Assembly (NCBI RefSeq): GCF_021390155.1 | Contig: NZ_CP089985.1 | Location: 3,669,001-3,733,000, forward strand | From: Pseudomonas sp. HN11 | GTDB lineage: Bacteria > Pseudomonadota > Gammaproteobacteria > Pseudomonadales > Pseudomonadaceae | Length of the DNA: 64,000 nt | Direction: 5' to 3' | Shown here: positions 28,971 through 42,398 of the stretch, piece after piece | Layout of the letters: the number at the start of each line of letters is the position of its first letter | Numbering within the stretch: position 1 is the stretch's first letter | Notes under the pieces: generated by a model | Told to the model about the DNA's origin: nothing | The model's input: only the letters and a program-made list of their open reading frames with translations | Database searches by the model: none | Translations under genes and position numbers: made by a program

Positions 28971-29594
28971 TTATTCCTGGATCACGTCGGCACCCTTGGG
29001 GATGTCGAACTTGAACTTGGAGGCAGGCACCGGCTGGTTGGCCTTGACCCCGGAGAACAGGATATCGGTGCGTTGGCCGACACTGTCGACCAGGCGCATG
29101 TTGTTGATCACGCCATTGCCGAACGACAGGGACAGCGTATCGAATAGCGTGTCCTTGGATTTCGGCTTGAGGGTGAACTCGATCACGTTGCTGGTTTGCT
29201 TGGAGGTGATGTCGAAGCTGTCGTTGATCTTCGACACATCACCCGACAGCAACAACGCGGGGGTCTGGTTCAGGCGCGGGTCGAGCTTCTTGATGGTGGC
29301 CTGCTCCAGGTCCGGGTCCCACAGCGTGACCTTCTGGCCATCAGACACGATGGTCTGTTCAGCCTTGCCTTCAGTGTGCCAGTAGAACAGGCCAGGACGC
29401 TGCACGGCCATTTCGCCTGCAGTTTCCTGCAACTGGGTGCCACCAGCATCGAGCGTCAACTGCGAGAAGCGCGCGGTCAGGGTCTGGGATTTGTCCAACA
29501 GGTTCTTCAGGCTGGCCACGGAGGCCGGGTCAGCGTGGGCCGAAACAGCAGTCAGGGCCAGTGCCGGCAACAACAGCATGCGGATAAGGCGCAT
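28971..29594 (-). CDS. lolA: Periplasmic lipoprotein carrier LolA
   Basis: LolA (207 residues from the ATG at 29594) ferries lipoproteins from LolCDE at the inner membrane to LolB. A signal peptide ending SAHA is followed by [20 protein letters not shown] and the aromatic-rich open beta-barrel, including [20 protein letters not shown] six bases before the ATG supports this start over two upstream ATGs. It lies between ftsK and rarA, the usual gammaproteobacterial order. Confidence 0.95.
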   Translation of the reverse strand: MRLIRMLLLPALALTAVSAHADPASVASLKNLLDKSQTLTARFSQLTLDAGGTQLQETAGEMAVQRPGLFYWHTEGKAEQTIVSDGQKVTLWDPDLEQATIKKLDPRLNQTPALLLSGDVSKINDSFDITSKQTSNVIEFTLKPKSKDTLFDTLSLSFGNGVINNMRLVDSVGQRTDILFSGVKANQPVPASKFKFDIPKGADVIQE

Positions 29595-29648
29595 GGGAGT
29601 CCTCATTGAGTGTTCAGGGCGCGCCACGTGCTGCCACGCGGCACGGGA

Positions 29649-32057
29649 TCAGTCGCGCATCTGCCCAGGGGCAATCACTTCGCGCGAGCCGTTGGTGTTC
29701 ATTGCGGTCACGACGCCGGCGTTTTCCATGGCTTCGATCATACGGGCGGCGCGGTTGTAGCCGATCTTCAGTTTACGCTGCACTGCCGAAATGGAGGCGC
29801 GACGGCTTTCCAGCACGAAGGCCACGGCCTCGTCGTACAGCGCGTCGGTTTCGGCATCATCGTCGCCGCCGCCGCTGCCGCCGTCGAAGCCACTGCCGGC
29901 CTCTTCAACACCCGTGAGAATATCGTCGTTGTATTCCGGCGCGCCACGCAGCTTCCACGCTTCTACTACACGATGGACTTCATCGTCGGAAACAAACGCG
30001 CCGTGGACGCGGATCGGCAGGCTGGTGCCCGGCGGCATGTAGAGCATGTCACCGTGGCCGAGCAGTTGTTCGGCGCCGCCCTGGTCGATGATGGTCCGCG
30101 AGTCGATCTTGCTCGACACCTGGAACGCCATGCGCGTCGGAATGTTGGCCTTGATCAAACCCGTGATCACGTCCACCGACGGACGCTGGGTGGCGAGGAT
30201 CAAGTGAATACCCGCAGCCCGCGCCTTCTGGGCGATACGCGCGATCAGCTCTTCGACCTTCTTGCCGACGATCATCATCATGTCGGCGAATTCGTCGACC
30301 ACCACCACAATGGTCGGCAGCTTGGTCAGTTTCGGCGCTTCGTCGTGAATGCTTTCGCGCTTGTACAACGGGTCATCGATCGTCTCGCCGCGCTCTTGGG
30401 CTTCCTTGATCTTGGCATTGAAGCCCGACAGGTTCCGCACGCCCATCTTCGCCATCAGCTTGTAGCGGCGCTCCATCTCGGCGACGCTCCAGCGCAGGGC
30501 GTTGGCGGCGTCCTTCATGTCGGTGACGACCGGGCAGAGCAGGTGTGGAATGCCTTCGTAGATCGACAACTCCAACATCTTCGGGTCGATCATGATCAGC
30601 TTGGCGTCGTCCGGACCGGACTTGAACAGGATCGACAGGATCATCGCGTTCACACCCACCGACTTACCGGAACCGGTGGTACCGGCCACCAGCAAGTGCG
30701 GCATTTTCGCCAGGTCGGTGATCACCGGCTTGCCGCCGATATCGTGGCCCAGGGCCAGGGTGACCGGCGATTTGAAGTTGTCGTACTCCGGGGTCGACAG
30801 TACTTCGGAGAAGCGCACGATCTGGCGGTCTTCGTTGGGAATCTCGATACCCACGGTGGTCTTGCCGGGGATGACCTCGACCACACGCACGCTGGTCACG
30901 GCCAGGGAACGGGCCAGGTCCTTCGCCAGGTTGGCGATGCGGCTGACCTTCACGCCGGCGGCCGGCTGGATTTCGTACCGGGTGATCACCGGGCCGGGAT
31001 GGATGGAATCCACCGACACTTCGACGCCGAATTCCTTGAGCTTGATTTCCAGCAGATGGCCGACGGCCGCCAGGGATTCCGGTGAGTAATTGAGTTGTTT
31101 CTTTTCGGCCGGATCGAGGATCGAGATCGGCGGCAAGGTGCCTTCGACGGCGCTGTCGATGAACAGCGGCGCCTGTTTCTCTTTCTGCACGCGATGGCTC
31201 GGCTCGGGGGCCTTGGGCGGTGCCGGGGCGATCACCGGCGGCACCTGCTTCTCGCGGTCCGACATGTGCTTGCTCAAGGCCTGCTCGCGCTCGATCAGGC
31301 GTTCCTTGACCTTAGCCTGTTCGCGCCGATCCGGTGTGGTCGGAGCCACTACCTCATTGACGCGGGTATCCACCTCGCGCAACTGGGCGACCATACGCTT
31401 GCGATCGACTCGGGCTGCCCACCAACGGTTGGCGGCACCCTGGAACAGCTCCAGCAGGTCGAGGGTGATCTTGCCGGTCACGTCCATCACCTTGAACCAC
31501 GACAGGTCGGTGAACACTGTGAGGCCGAACAGGAACAGTGCGATGAACATCAGCGTGCTGCCCTGGATATTCAGGGACCTGCGCGCCAGGTCGCCCAGGC
31601 TTTCGCCCAGCGCCCCGCCCGCGCCCGCCGGCAGGCCGGTCGGTGCATGAAAATGGATATGCGCCAGCGCAGCGCCGGACAACACCAGGAACACCAGGCC
31701 GATCAGGCGCCAGGAGAACAGCCAGCCGCTCCACTGCCATGGCTCGTGGCGCTGACGGAAGATCTGCCAGGTCTTGATCGCCAGCAGCAAGGGGAAGATA
31801 TAGGCGAAGTAACCCAGCACCATGAACAGGATATCGGCGCTGTAGGAACCGGCAGGCCCGCCGAAGTTCTGCACGTCTTCGATCTTGCTGTTGTGGCTCC
31901 AGCCCGGATCATCCTTGCCGTAAGTGAGCAAGGCCATCATCAGGAACAGGCACAGCGCGCCGATCGCGATCAGCGCACCTTCCTTGAGACGATAATGCAG
32001 GTGCTGGCGCCAGGCCGGCACGACTGCTGCTTTAGGTGTTGCGGCGGATTTCTTCAA
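29649..32057 (-). CDS. ftsK: DNA translocase FtsK
   Basis: FtsK (802 residues) pumps chromosome DNA at the division septum and triggers XerCD dimer resolution. It has four N-terminal membrane helices (about 25-190), a charged linker of only about 180 residues, a RecA-like motor with [17 protein letters not shown] and the Walker [13 protein letters not shown], and a C-terminal winged-helix gamma domain ([20 protein letters not shown]) that reads KOPS polarity. lolA follows after 54 bp. Confidence 0.97.
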   Translation of the reverse strand: MKKSAATPKAAVVPAWRQHLHYRLKEGALIAIGALCLFLMMALLTYGKDDPGWSHNSKIEDVQNFGGPAGSYSADILFMVLGYFAYIFPLLLAIKTWQIFRQRHEPWQWSGWLFSWRLIGLVFLVLSGAALAHIHFHAPTGLPAGAGGALGESLGDLARRSLNIQGSTLMFIALFLFGLTVFTDLSWFKVMDVTGKITLDLLELFQGAANRWWAARVDRKRMVAQLREVDTRVNEVVAPTTPDRREQAKVKERLIEREQALSKHMSDREKQVPPVIAPAPPKAPEPSHRVQKEKQAPLFIDSAVEGTLPPISILDPAEKKQLNYSPESLAAVGHLLEIKLKEFGVEVSVDSIHPGPVITRYEIQPAAGVKVSRIANLAKDLARSLAVTSVRVVEVIPGKTTVGIEIPNEDRQIVRFSEVLSTPEYDNFKSPVTLALGHDIGGKPVITDLAKMPHLLVAGTTGSGKSVGVNAMILSILFKSGPDDAKLIMIDPKMLELSIYEGIPHLLCPVVTDMKDAANALRWSVAEMERRYKLMAKMGVRNLSGFNAKIKEAQERGETIDDPLYKRESIHDEAPKLTKLPTIVVVVDEFADMMMIVGKKVEELIARIAQKARAAGIHLILATQRPSVDVITGLIKANIPTRMAFQVSSKIDSRTIIDQGGAEQLLGHGDMLYMPPGTSLPIRVHGAFVSDDEVHRVVEAWKLRGAPEYNDDILTGVEEAGSGFDGGSGGGDDDAETDALYDEAVAFVLESRRASISAVQRKLKIGYNRAARMIEAMENAGVVTAMNTNGSREVIAPGQMRD

Positions 32058-32553
32058 AACGGGTCTTTTCCTGCGCCGTTAGCGCGTCCATCTGTTGAAT
32101 GACTGCAAATACTGCCCAATCCGAGCAGCTGAAAAATGAACGTGCGTCGTTGAATCTACTTTTAACATCGGGCGATTGCTGGATGAAATGACGAAAGCAC
32201 CACAATGCCCGCATTGTACGGGTTTGTGCCGACGATGCCACGCCCTTGCCCTTCACTCGGCAGCATAGCCAGTAGAGTGTCATACCCTGTTCAATTTGAG
32301 CATGCATTGTCTTTGCTGACAAAGGCTTATGCGCTGTTTTTATCAATCCAGGCCAACTTGGCAAATGGCCTTCATGGTACAGACCCGATTACGACCACTT
32401 CCCTGGCACAGAGTTGCAGAAACACCTGCTCACGCTAATCCACCCCAATGGCTGATTCGGGCTGGCCCGATGGCGCCATGTCGACAATAATCAGCACTGC
32501 GCCAGCAGGTGTCATACCTGCCACTCCCCTCCCCTTCCATAAGCCTGGATACC
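32058..32553. other. Divergent intergenic region between ftsK and aat
   Basis: 496 bp with no convincing gene on either strand; open frames here lack ribosome sites and overlap out of phase. It must hold the ftsK and aat promoters, though I see no clear -35/-10 pair. As I recall, P. aeruginosa carries trxB at this place; no thioredoxin reductase motif is visible in the gap. Confidence 0.6.
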
Positions 32554-33234
32554 ATGCTGACCTGGTTACAACGCGATTCTCTGACGTTCCCTCCATTGGC
32601 CAAGGCCATGCGTGAACCCAATGGCCTACTCGCCGCCGGTGGCGATTTATCGGCCGAGCGGCTGGTACAAGCCTATCGCCATGGCTGCTTCCCGTGGTTT
32701 TCGGAGGGACAGCCTATCCTCTGGTGGTCGCCCGACCCGCGCACCGTCATATTCCCCGACGAACTGCACGTATCGCGCAGCCTGGGCAAGCTGTTGCGCC
32801 AGCAGCGCTACACGGTGACCTTCGATCAGGACTTCGCCGCCGTCATCCAGGCCTGCGCCGCACCGCGTGCCTATGCCGACGGCACCTGGATCACCGAAAG
32901 CATCCAAAGCGCCTACCTGGAACTGCACCAGCGGGGCTACGCGCATTCGGTGGAGGTTTGGGAAGACGGCAATCTGGTGGGGGGCTTGTATGGCTTGGCG
33001 ATGGGCCAGCTGTTTTTTGGCGAGTCCATGTTCAGCCGCGCCGACAATGCCTCGAAATTCGGCTTCGCCACGCTGACCCACCAATTACAAGAATGGGGCT
33101 TTGTACTGATCGACTGCCAGATGCCCAACGATCATCTGCACAGCCTGGGCGCTCGCGCCATATCCCGCAACGACTTCGCAGGTTTCCTGCGCGACCATCT
33201 GGATCAACCCAGCACTGGACCGTGGGTTTCCTAG
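32554..33234 (+). CDS. aat: Leucyl/phenylalanyl-tRNA--protein transferase
   Basis: Aat (226 residues) moves Leu or Phe from tRNA onto proteins with N-terminal Lys or Arg, making an N-degron read by ClpS. Family signatures [30 protein letters not shown] and WWSPDPRTV are present, and [13 protein letters not shown] forms part of the GNAT-like active site. The ATG at 32554 matches the family start (MLTWLQRDS). Confidence 0.96.
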   Translation: MLTWLQRDSLTFPPLAKAMREPNGLLAAGGDLSAERLVQAYRHGCFPWFSEGQPILWWSPDPRTVIFPDELHVSRSLGKLLRQQRYTVTFDQDFAAVIQACAAPRAYADGTWITESIQSAYLELHQRGYAHSVEVWEDGNLVGGLYGLAMGQLFFGESMFSRADNASKFGFATLTHQLQEWGFVLIDCQMPNDHLHSLGARAISRNDFAGFLRDHLDQPSTGPWVS

Positions 33235-33289
33235 GCGACTTCCGCGCTCCTGGCTTACACTTATTTCAAAGCTTATCCGAGGGTTGATC

Positions 33290-33997
33290 ATGACCGAGTT
33301 GGCGCGTTTGAAGTTTTATGCCACTCAACCCCACTCTTGCAGCTATCTGCCCGACGAGCAGGCCACCACACTGTTCCTCGACCCCAGCCAGCCTATGGAC
33401 GTGCATGTGTATGCCGACCTGTCGGAGATGGGCTTTCGGCGCAGCGGTGATCATCTGTACCGGCCCCATTGCCAGAACTGCAATGCCTGCGTACCGGCAC
33501 GCATCCCCGTGGCGCAGTTTCTACCGGACCGTAATCAGAAACGCATCCTCAAGCGCAATGCCGACCTGACGGTGACGCCGACCAAGCCACGGTTCACCGA
33601 AGAATACTTCGACCTTTACCAGCGCTATATCGAGGAGCGACACGCGGATGGCGATATGTTCCCGCCCAGCCGCGACCAGTTTTCCACATTCCTGGTACGT
33701 GACCTGCCCTTCTCGCGCTTCTATGAGTTTCGCGCCGACGGCCGGTTGGTGGCGGTAGCCGTAACCGATTTGCTGCCTAATGGCTTGTCGGCGGTCTACA
33801 CCTTCTATGAGCCGACCGAAGAACGTCGTAGCCTTGGACGCTACGCAATCCTCTGGCAAATTGGCGAAGCTTTGCGCCTGGAATTGGAAGCGGTGTACCT
33901 CGGGTACTGGATCAAGAACTGCAAAAAGATGAACTACAAGACCCAATATCGGCCCATAGAACTGCTGATTAATCAAAGATGGGTCGTGGTTAACTAG
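33290..33997 (+). CDS. bpt: Aspartate/glutamate leucyltransferase (Bpt)
   Basis: Bpt (235 residues) adds Leu to proteins with N-terminal Asp or Glu, the second branch of the N-degron pathway. Key segments are [31 protein letters not shown] with its cysteines, and [23 protein letters not shown] seven bases before the ATG at 33290 favours it over the TTG six bases earlier. It follows aat by 55 bp. Confidence 0.95.
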
Positions 33998-34097
33998 AAC
34001 CCCTTGGCTTGAACACCCTTTTTCGGGCACAATGCACGCCGCTTTTGCCTGGCGCAGTTGCACCGGGCCATTCACTGGATACCGAGGGCTTTACTGC

Positions 34098-34316
34098 ATG
34101 TCGAAAGAAGACAGCTTCGAAATGGAAGGCACTGTCGTCGACACCCTGCCCAACACCATGTTTCGTGTGGAGTTGGAAAATGGGCACGTCGTAACCGCGC
34201 ATATCTCCGGCAAGATGCGCAAGAACTACATTCGTATTCTTACCGGTGACAAAGTGCGCGTCGAGCTGACGCCCTATGACTTGAGCAAAGGGCGCATCAC
34301 TTACCGCGCTCGCTAA
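34098..34316 (+). CDS. infA: Translation initiation factor IF-1
   Basis: IF-1 (72 residues) is a single OB-fold protein that blocks the ribosomal A site during initiation. The sequence [20 protein letters not shown] through [20 protein letters not shown] is nearly invariant among gammaproteobacteria. The ATG at 34098 gives the standard length. It stands 100 bp after bpt and ends in a strong terminator. Confidence 0.98.
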
Positions 34317-34332
34317 GCAAGTCAATACAAAA

Positions 34333-34356
34333 CGCCCGGCTATGCCGGGCGTTTTT
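34333..34356 (+). terminator. Terminator of infA
   Basis: CGCCCGGC (34333-34340) pairs with GCCGGGCG (34344-34351) and is followed by five T. Confidence 0.92.
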
Positions 34357-34388
34357 GTATGTGCGATTTACCTGGCACCACAAATCTC

Positions 34389-34425
34389 CTGCGGGAGCGG
34401 GCTTGATCCCCCTCGTTTGCGAAGC
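34389..34425. repeat. Degenerate REP element
   Basis: CCTGCGGGAGCGGGCTTGAT is recognisable as the GTGGGAGCGGGCTTGC REP head, but the partner half is eroded to CTCGTTTGCGAAGC. It lies between the infA and clpA terminators. Confidence 0.55.
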
Positions 34426-34426
34426 A

Positions 34427-34455
34427 GCAAAAAGGCGCCTTTCGGCGCCTTTGCT
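34427..34455 (-). terminator. Terminator of clpA
   Basis: On the minus strand GGCGCC-GAAA-GGCGCC is followed by TTTTT, 15 bp beyond the clpA stop codon. Confidence 0.9.
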
Positions 34456-34469
34456 TTATCGCAGCTCGA

Positions 34470-36740
34470 TCAGGCCATTTCAGCCGTGGTTTCGAACTCG
34501 AAGGTCAGCTCGCCGTCCTTCAGGTCGATGTGTACCACGCCACCATGGTCGGAAAGCTCGCCAAACAGGATCTCTTCGGCCAGTGGCCGCTTGATCTTGT
34601 CCTGGATCAGACGTGCCATTGGGCGTGCGCCCATTGCCGCATCGTAGCCGCCCTCGGCGATCCAACTGCGCGCCGCTTCCGTGACATCCAACTGCACGCG
34701 CTTGTCTTCCAGCTGCGCCTGAAGCTCGGTGAGGAACTTGTCCACCACGCTTTTGATGACCTCATGACTGAGACGACCAAACTGGATAATGGTGTCCAGG
34801 CGGTTGCGGAACTCTGGCGTGAAGCTCTTCTTGATCACTTCCATCGCATCGGAAGAGTGATCCTGATGGCTGAAGCCGATCGAGGCCCGCGCGGCCGTTT
34901 CGGCACCCGCGTTGGTGGTCATGATCACGATCACGTTGCGGAAGTCCGCCTTGCGCCCGTTGTTGTCGGTGAGGGTTCCGTGGTCCATCACCTGCAGCAG
35001 CAAGTTGAAGACTTCAGGATGCGCTTTCTCGATTTCATCAAGCAGCAATACACAATGCGGCTGCTTGGTGATCGCCTCGGTCAACAGGCCGCCCTGGTCG
35101 AAACCGACATAGCCCGGAGGCGCACCGATCAGGCGCGACACGGTGTGACGCTCCATGTATTCGGACATGTCGAAACGCACCAGCTCAATACCCATTGCCT
35201 TGGCCAACTGCCGCGCCGCTTCGGTCTTGCCGACGCCGGTCGGGCCTGCGAACAGGAACGAGCCGACAGGCTTGTCCGGCGACTTGAGGCCCGCACGCGA
35301 CAACTTGATCGCGGTGGACAACGCGTCGATGGCCGCATCCTGGCCGAATACGGTGAGCTTGAGGTCACGCTCCAGGTTACGCAGCAGCTCCTTATCGGAA
35401 CTGTTGACGTGTTTAGGCGGAATCCGCGCGATCTTCGCCACGATATCCTCGACCTGAGGCACGTCGATGCGCTTCACACGCTTCTCAACCGGCTGCAGAC
35501 GCTGATAGGCACCCGCCTCGTCAATCACGTCAATGGCCTTGTCGGGCATGTGACGATCATTGATGTAGCGTGACGCCAGCTCAGCGGCTGAACGCAGGGC
35601 CTCATCGGTGTACTCGATGCCATGGTGCGCTTCAAAGCGCCCCTTGAGCCCGCGCAGGATGCCGATGGTGTCTTCAACCGAAGGCTCGGACACGTCAACC
35701 TTCTGGAAGCGGCGCGCCAGGGCACGGTCTTTTTCAAAGATCCCACGGAATTCCTGGAACGTAGTCGAACCAATGCAACGGATATCACCCGACGACAGCA
35801 GCGGTTTGAGCAGGTTGGAGGCATCCATCACCCCACCCGACGCGGCACCGGCACCGATGATGGTGTGGATTTCATCAATGAACAGGATCGCCTGCGGGCG
35901 TTTCTTCAACTCACCGAGCAACGCCTTGAAACGTTTCTCGAAATCGCCACGGTACTTGGTCCCGGCGAGCAAGGCGCCCAAGTCAAGAGAGTAGACGACG
36001 CTGTTGGCCAGCAAGTCCGGCACCTGGTTGTCGACGATGCGCTTGGCCAGGCCTTCGGCAATCGCGGTCTTACCCACGCCAGCCTCACCCACCAGCAACG
36101 GGTTGTTCTTGCGACGACGTGCAAGGATCTGCGCCACGCGTTCAACTTCAAGCTCACGCCCCACCAACGGATCGATCCGCCCCTGGCGCGCCAGTTCGTT
36201 GAGGTTGCTGGCATAGGCATCCAGTGGATTGCCCGAAGAAGAAGACTCACCACCTTCGTCGTCCTGCATATCCTGCTCACCCTCCGAATGATCGCCGTGC
36301 CCAGGCACCTTGGAGATACCGTGGGCGATGTAGTTGACGACATCGATACGGGCAACGCTCTGCTGTTTGAGCAGGAACACTGCCTGGCTTTCCTGTTCGC
36401 TGAAAATCGCCACAAGCACATTGGCGCCTGTGACTTCACGCTTACCGGAGCTCTGAACATGGAACACGGCACGCTGAAGCACCCGCTGGAAACCCAGGGT
36501 TGGCTGGGTTTCACGGTCTTCATCGTGGACTGGAATAAGTGGCGTCGTGGAGTCGATAAACTCCTGCAGGTCATGCTTGAGTTTGTCGAGGTTGGCGCCA
36601 CACGCACGCAAAACGGTGGCGGCAGCTTCATTGTCCAAAAGTGCCAGCAGCAGGTGCTCGACGGTCATGAATTCATGACGCTTCGAACGAGCCTCCTTGA
36701 AGGCAAGATTGAGGGTGACTTCGAGCTCGCGGTTTAACAT
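34470..36740 (-). CDS. clpA: ATP-dependent Clp protease ATPase subunit ClpA
   Basis: ClpA (756 residues) unfolds substrates and feeds them to ClpP. The N domain (1-145) binds ClpS. D1 has Walker [17 protein letters not shown] and Walker [15 protein letters not shown]2 has [20 protein letters not shown] and [14 protein letters not shown]. clpS lies 29 bp upstream in the same orientation. Neither clpP nor the clpX locus is in the window. Confidence 0.98.
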   Translation of the reverse strand: MLNRELEVTLNLAFKEARSKRHEFMTVEHLLLALLDNEAAATVLRACGANLDKLKHDLQEFIDSTTPLIPVHDEDRETQPTLGFQRVLQRAVFHVQSSGKREVTGANVLVAIFSEQESQAVFLLKQQSVARIDVVNYIAHGISKVPGHGDHSEGEQDMQDDEGGESSSSGNPLDAYASNLNELARQGRIDPLVGRELEVERVAQILARRRKNNPLLVGEAGVGKTAIAEGLAKRIVDNQVPDLLANSVVYSLDLGALLAGTKYRGDFEKRFKALLGELKKRPQAILFIDEIHTIIGAGAASGGVMDASNLLKPLLSSGDIRCIGSTTFQEFRGIFEKDRALARRFQKVDVSEPSVEDTIGILRGLKGRFEAHHGIEYTDEALRSAAELASRYINDRHMPDKAIDVIDEAGAYQRLQPVEKRVKRIDVPQVEDIVAKIARIPPKHVNSSDKELLRNLERDLKLTVFGQDAAIDALSTAIKLSRAGLKSPDKPVGSFLFAGPTGVGKTEAARQLAKAMGIELVRFDMSEYMERHTVSRLIGAPPGYVGFDQGGLLTEAITKQPHCVLLLDEIEKAHPEVFNLLLQVMDHGTLTDNNGRKADFRNVIVIMTTNAGAETAARASIGFSHQDHSSDAMEVIKKSFTPEFRNRLDTIIQFGRLSHEVIKSVVDKFLTELQAQLEDKRVQLDVTEAARSWIAEGGYDAAMGARPMARLIQDKIKRPLAEEILFGELSDHGGVVHIDLKDGELTFEFETTAEMA

Positions 36741-36769
36741 AGCTTCACCTCATACCCAAGTGGTCGGCG

Positions 36770-37138
36770 TTAACCGTCCTTCTCGATTTCACAGAGTAGC
36801 GGATGCTGGCTTTCCCTGGCGTACTGGTTGACCTGCATGGCCTTTGTCTCGGCGATGTCGCGGGTAAACACTCCACATACTGCCCGTCCTTCTGTGTGAA
36901 CGGCCAGCATTACCTTGGTCGCCAACTCGCGGTTCAGGTTAAAAAACACCTCGAGCACTTCGACCACGAAATCCATCGGTGTGTAGTCATCATTGAACAA
37001 AACCACCTTGTACATCGGCGGCGCCTGTAGAGCAGGCTTGGCCTCCTGAACAGCAATGCCTGCAGAACCGTCGTCATCATGTTCCTGATCCGGTCGATCC
37101 TGATTGAATGTTAGTCGAATCTGGCTGTTTGCATGCAT
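36770..37138 (-). CDS. clpS: ClpA adaptor and N-recognin ClpS
   Basis: ClpS (122 residues) binds N-terminal Leu, Phe, Tyr or Trp and delivers the protein to ClpA. A disordered acidic N-terminal tail (1-40) precedes the core [20 protein letters not shown], with binding-pocket residues Asn49, Asp50 and His81 ([12 protein letters not shown]). With aat and bpt 3-4 kb away it completes the N-degron reader set. Confidence 0.97.
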   Translation of the reverse strand: MHANSQIRLTFNQDRPDQEHDDDGSAGIAVQEAKPALQAPPMYKVVLFNDDYTPMDFVVEVLEVFFNLNRELATKVMLAVHTEGRAVCGVFTRDIAETKAMQVNQYARESQHPLLCEIEKDG

Positions 37139-37180
37139 GGAAAGAAAGGTTCGTCAGTGGTTCAATTACAGTGGTGGGGG

Positions 37181-37216
37181 CGACCTGTCAGAATTTCAAC
37201 TCTGACCGACTGGTCG
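37181..37216. promoter_or_regulatory. Nested dyad between clpS and cspD
   Basis: CGACC-T-GTCAGA, eight bases, then TCTGAC-CGACT-GGTCG forms two nested inverted repeats (37181-37216). It lies in the 224-bp divergent region and could be an operator for either gene or a transcribed hairpin. No regulator is recognised. Confidence 0.4.
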
Positions 37217-37325
37217 CCTTGACTATCGGCGAAACGGTGTTACAACCAATAGAACCCACAGTGGGTAAAAAAGGTCCGCGCAGTCAACCTTATTTATTCG
37301 GGTTAGGACGGATAAACTGGATGAT

Positions 37326-37341
37326 ACTCCAGTGATGGAGT
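37326..37341 (+). promoter_or_regulatory. Small hairpin just before the cspD ribosome site
   Basis: ACTCCA-GTGA-TGGAGT is a perfect 6-bp stem with a 4-nt loop ending seven bases before AGAGGG. Such a hairpin in the leader could affect translation of cspD. It is an observation only. Confidence 0.4.
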
Positions 37342-37362
37342 CTGGTGCAGAGGGATATGGGT

Positions 37363-37623
37363 ATGGCAAGCGGTAAGGTCAAGTGGTTCAACAATGCCAA
37401 AGGGTACGGCTTCATTAATGCAGACGGCGAGAATGAAGACCTTTTTGCGCATTACTCAGCGATCAAAATGGAAGGTTATAAAACGCTGAAGGCGGGGCAG
37501 CCGGTCTCCTTTGAGATTATTCAGGGGCCCAAAGGCAAGCACGCAGTTGAAATCAGTGCGCCAGTCACCATCGGCACAGCAAAAGATGGCGCTGCTCAAA
37601 AATCAAAAGAGCAATTGGCCTAA
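37363..37623 (+). CDS. cspD: Cold-shock-like protein CspD
   Basis: An 86-residue cold-shock-domain protein with RNP1 (KGYGFI) and RNP2 (DLFAHYSAI) motifs and a C-terminal extension beyond the usual 70 residues. In E. coli, CspD is induced in stationary phase and blocks replication; position opposite clpS supports CspD instead of CspA. The ATG at 37363 has AGAGGG eight bases upstream, better placed than the ATG at 37357. Confidence 0.93.
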   Translation: MASGKVKWFNNAKGYGFINADGENEDLFAHYSAIKMEGYKTLKAGQPVSFEIIQGPKGKHAVEISAPVTIGTAKDGAAQKSKEQLA

Positions 37624-37648
37624 GCGGCCGACGAGCAGGCGCTCAATA

Positions 37649-37685
37649 AAAACCGGCCATTTCGTTTACGGTATGGCCGGTTTTA
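37649..37685. terminator. Bidirectional terminator between cspD and icd
   Basis: AAACCGGCCAT (37650-37660) and ATGGCCGGTTT (37673-37683) form a perfect 11-bp stem with A/T-rich flanks, serving both convergent genes. Confidence 0.9.
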
Positions 37686-37695
37686 TACCCATTGT

Positions 37696-38952
37696 TTACA
37701 TGTGTGAAATCAGCGCATCACCGAAGCCTGACGAAGATACCAAGGTGGCACCGTCCATCAGACGCTCGAAGTCATACGTCACGGTCTTGGCAGAAATCGC
37801 GCCATTGGTGCCCTTGATGATCAAATCCGCTGCTTCGGTCCATCCCATGTGACGCAGCATCATCTCCGCCGACAAAATCAACGATCCCGGATTGACCTGA
37901 TCCTTGCCCGCATACTTGGGCGCAGTACCGTGTGTCGCCTCGAACATCGCCACGGTGTCCGACAGGTTGGCCCCCGGCGCAATACCGATACCGCCCACTT
38001 CTGCCGCCAGGGCATCAGACAGGTAGTCGCCGTTCAGGTTGAGGGTCGCGATCACGTCATATTCAGCGGGGCGCAGCAGGATCTGCTGGAGCATGGCGTC
38101 GGCAATGGCGTCCTTGACCACCACGTTCTTGCCGGTCTTCGGGTTCTTGAACTGCATCCAAGGGCCGCCGTCGAGCAGTGTGGCGCCAAATTCTTCGGCC
38201 GCCACTTCGTAGGCCCATTCCTTGAAGGCACCTTCGGTGAACTTCATGATGTTGCCTTTGTGCACGATGGTCAGTGAGTCGCGGTCGTTATCCACTACAT
38301 ATTGCAGGGCTTTACGCGCCAGGCGCTTGGTCCCTTCCTTGGAGACCGGCTTCACGCCAATCCCGCAATCCTGGTCGAAACGGATCTTGGTGACGCCCAT
38401 TTCTTCCTTCAGGAACTTGATCACCTTGATCGCTTCGGGCGAACCGGCCTTCCACTCGATACCGGCGTAAATGTCTTCGGAGTTTTCACGGAAGATGGTC
38501 ATGTCCACATCGCCAGGCTTTTTGACTGGGCTGGGCACGCCTTCGAACCAGCGCACCGGGCGCAGGCACACATACAGATCGAGCTGTTGGCGCAGGGCCA
38601 CGTTCAGCGAACGGATGCCGCCACCGACGGGAGTGGTCAGCGGACCCTTGATTGAAACCACGTAGTCCTTGACCGCATCCAGGGTTTCCTGGGGCAACCA
38701 GGTGTCTTGGTCGTAGACTTGAGTGGCCTTTTCGCCGGCATACACCTCCATCCAGGAGATTTTGCGCTTGCCGCCGTAGGCCTTTTCAACAGCTGCGTCG
38801 ACCACCTTGATCATCACCGGGCTGATGTCGACGCCGATACCGTCACCTTCGATGTAAGGGATGATCGGTTGGTCAGGAACATTGAGAGAATGGTCTGCAT
38901 TGACGGTGATTTTATCGCCGACTGCCGGAACCTGAATCTTCTTGTATCCCAT
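37696..38952 (-). CDS. icd: NADP-dependent isocitrate dehydrogenase, dimeric type
   Basis: Icd (418 residues) oxidatively decarboxylates isocitrate in the TCA cycle. Ser115 in [15 protein letters not shown] corresponds to the serine that AceK phosphorylates in E. coli to divert flux into the glyoxylate shunt. [20 protein letters not shown] and [13 protein letters not shown] bind substrate and NADP. The ATG at 38952, with GGAG upstream, is preferred to the ATG at 38964. A second, unrelated isocitrate dehydrogenase is divergent at 39446. Confidence 0.97.
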   Translation of the reverse strand: MGYKKIQVPAVGDKITVNADHSLNVPDQPIIPYIEGDGIGVDISPVMIKVVDAAVEKAYGGKRKISWMEVYAGEKATQVYDQDTWLPQETLDAVKDYVVSIKGPLTTPVGGGIRSLNVALRQQLDLYVCLRPVRWFEGVPSPVKKPGDVDMTIFRENSEDIYAGIEWKAGSPEAIKVIKFLKEEMGVTKIRFDQDCGIGVKPVSKEGTKRLARKALQYVVDNDRDSLTIVHKGNIMKFTEGAFKEWAYEVAAEEFGATLLDGGPWMQFKNPKTGKNVVVKDAIADAMLQQILLRPAEYDVIATLNLNGDYLSDALAAEVGGIGIAPGANLSDTVAMFEATHGTAPKYAGKDQVNPGSLILSAEMMLRHMGWTEAADLIIKGTNGAISAKTVTYDFERLMDGATLVSSSGFGDALISHM

Positions 38953-41671
<2,719 letters not shown>

Positions 41672-41691
41672 GGTTGTAAGGATGCAAAGAA

Positions 41692-41722
41692 GCCCCGGCC
41701 TTGTGCCGGGGTTTCTGTTTTT
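41692..41722 (+). terminator. Terminator of idh
   Basis: GCCCCGGC and GCCGGGGT form a 7-8-bp stem with a CTTGT loop, followed by a T-rich run. Confidence 0.88.
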
Positions 41723-41750
41723 ACTTTTCAACAAAAAAACCGAATCTAAA

Positions 41751-41840
41751 TGTGGGAGCGGACTTGCTCGCGAATGCGGTGGGTCGGCCTACACCTGCAG
41801 CGACTGACATCCTGCATTCGCGAGCAAGCCCGCTGCCACA
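41751..41840. repeat. REPIN
   Basis: TGTGGGAGCGGACTTGCTCG at 41751 is mirrored by an inverted copy ending TGCCACA at 41840. The inner arms CTTGCTCGCGAATGC (41763-41777) and GCATTCGCGAGCAAG (41814-41828) match perfectly; the 36-bp centre is unique. Same REP family as at 14614 and 16612. It separates idh from nudJ. Confidence 0.88.
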
Positions 41841-41892
41841 TTGACTGCAATCCTGCCCAAAGACCGCGTCGCATTCTTCACTGAGGCTTTCC

Positions 41893-42339
41893 ATGACCTG
41901 GCAACCCCACATCACCGTCGCCACCATTGTCGAAGACAACGGCCGCTTCCTGATGGTCGAGGAACTCAAGGGCGGCCGTGCCGTGCTCAACCAGCCCGCC
42001 GGCCACCTGGATCCAAATGAAACCCTGACCGAAGCAGCCGTGCGCGAGACCCTCGAAGAAACCGGCTGGGACGTCGAAGCCACCGGTATCCTCGGCATTT
42101 ACCTGTACACCGCCCCCAGCAATGGCGTGACCTATCAAAGAGTCTGCTTTATTGCCAAAGCCCTGAAACACCGTTCGGACTACCCACTCGACGAAGGCAT
42201 CCTGCGTGCCCGCTGGCTGACCCGTGACGAACTGATGGACCTGCGCGACGACTGGCGCAGCGAGCTGATCATCCGCTGTATCGATGATTATCTGGCCGGC
42301 CACTGCCACAGCCTCGAATTGATCCGCCCTTCTCTTTAG
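41893..42339 (+). CDS. nudJ: NUDIX hydrolase, NudJ-like
   Basis: A 148-residue NUDIX enzyme. The box starts GHLDPNETLTEAAVRETLEE and continues TGW, with the metal-binding glutamates. Position directly before mnmA and start MTWQPHITVATIVEDNGRFL match NudJ, a phosphatase for hydroxymethylpyrimidine pyrophosphate and nucleoside diphosphates. 59 bp separate it from mnmA. Confidence 0.9.
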   Translation: MTWQPHITVATIVEDNGRFLMVEELKGGRAVLNQPAGHLDPNETLTEAAVRETLEETGWDVEATGILGIYLYTAPSNGVTYQRVCFIAKALKHRSDYPLDEGILRARWLTRDELMDLRDDWRSELIIRCIDDYLAGHCHSLELIRPSL

Positions 42340-42398
42340 CCTTGAAGGCCTGAGCCTGATAGAATCGCGTCCTTTTTCAAGACACCCGTTGAAACCCT

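Noticed and set aside
32393..32408. Sigma-54-like TGGCAC...TTGCA upstream of aat
   Set aside because: The GG-GC distance is one base short of the required spacing.
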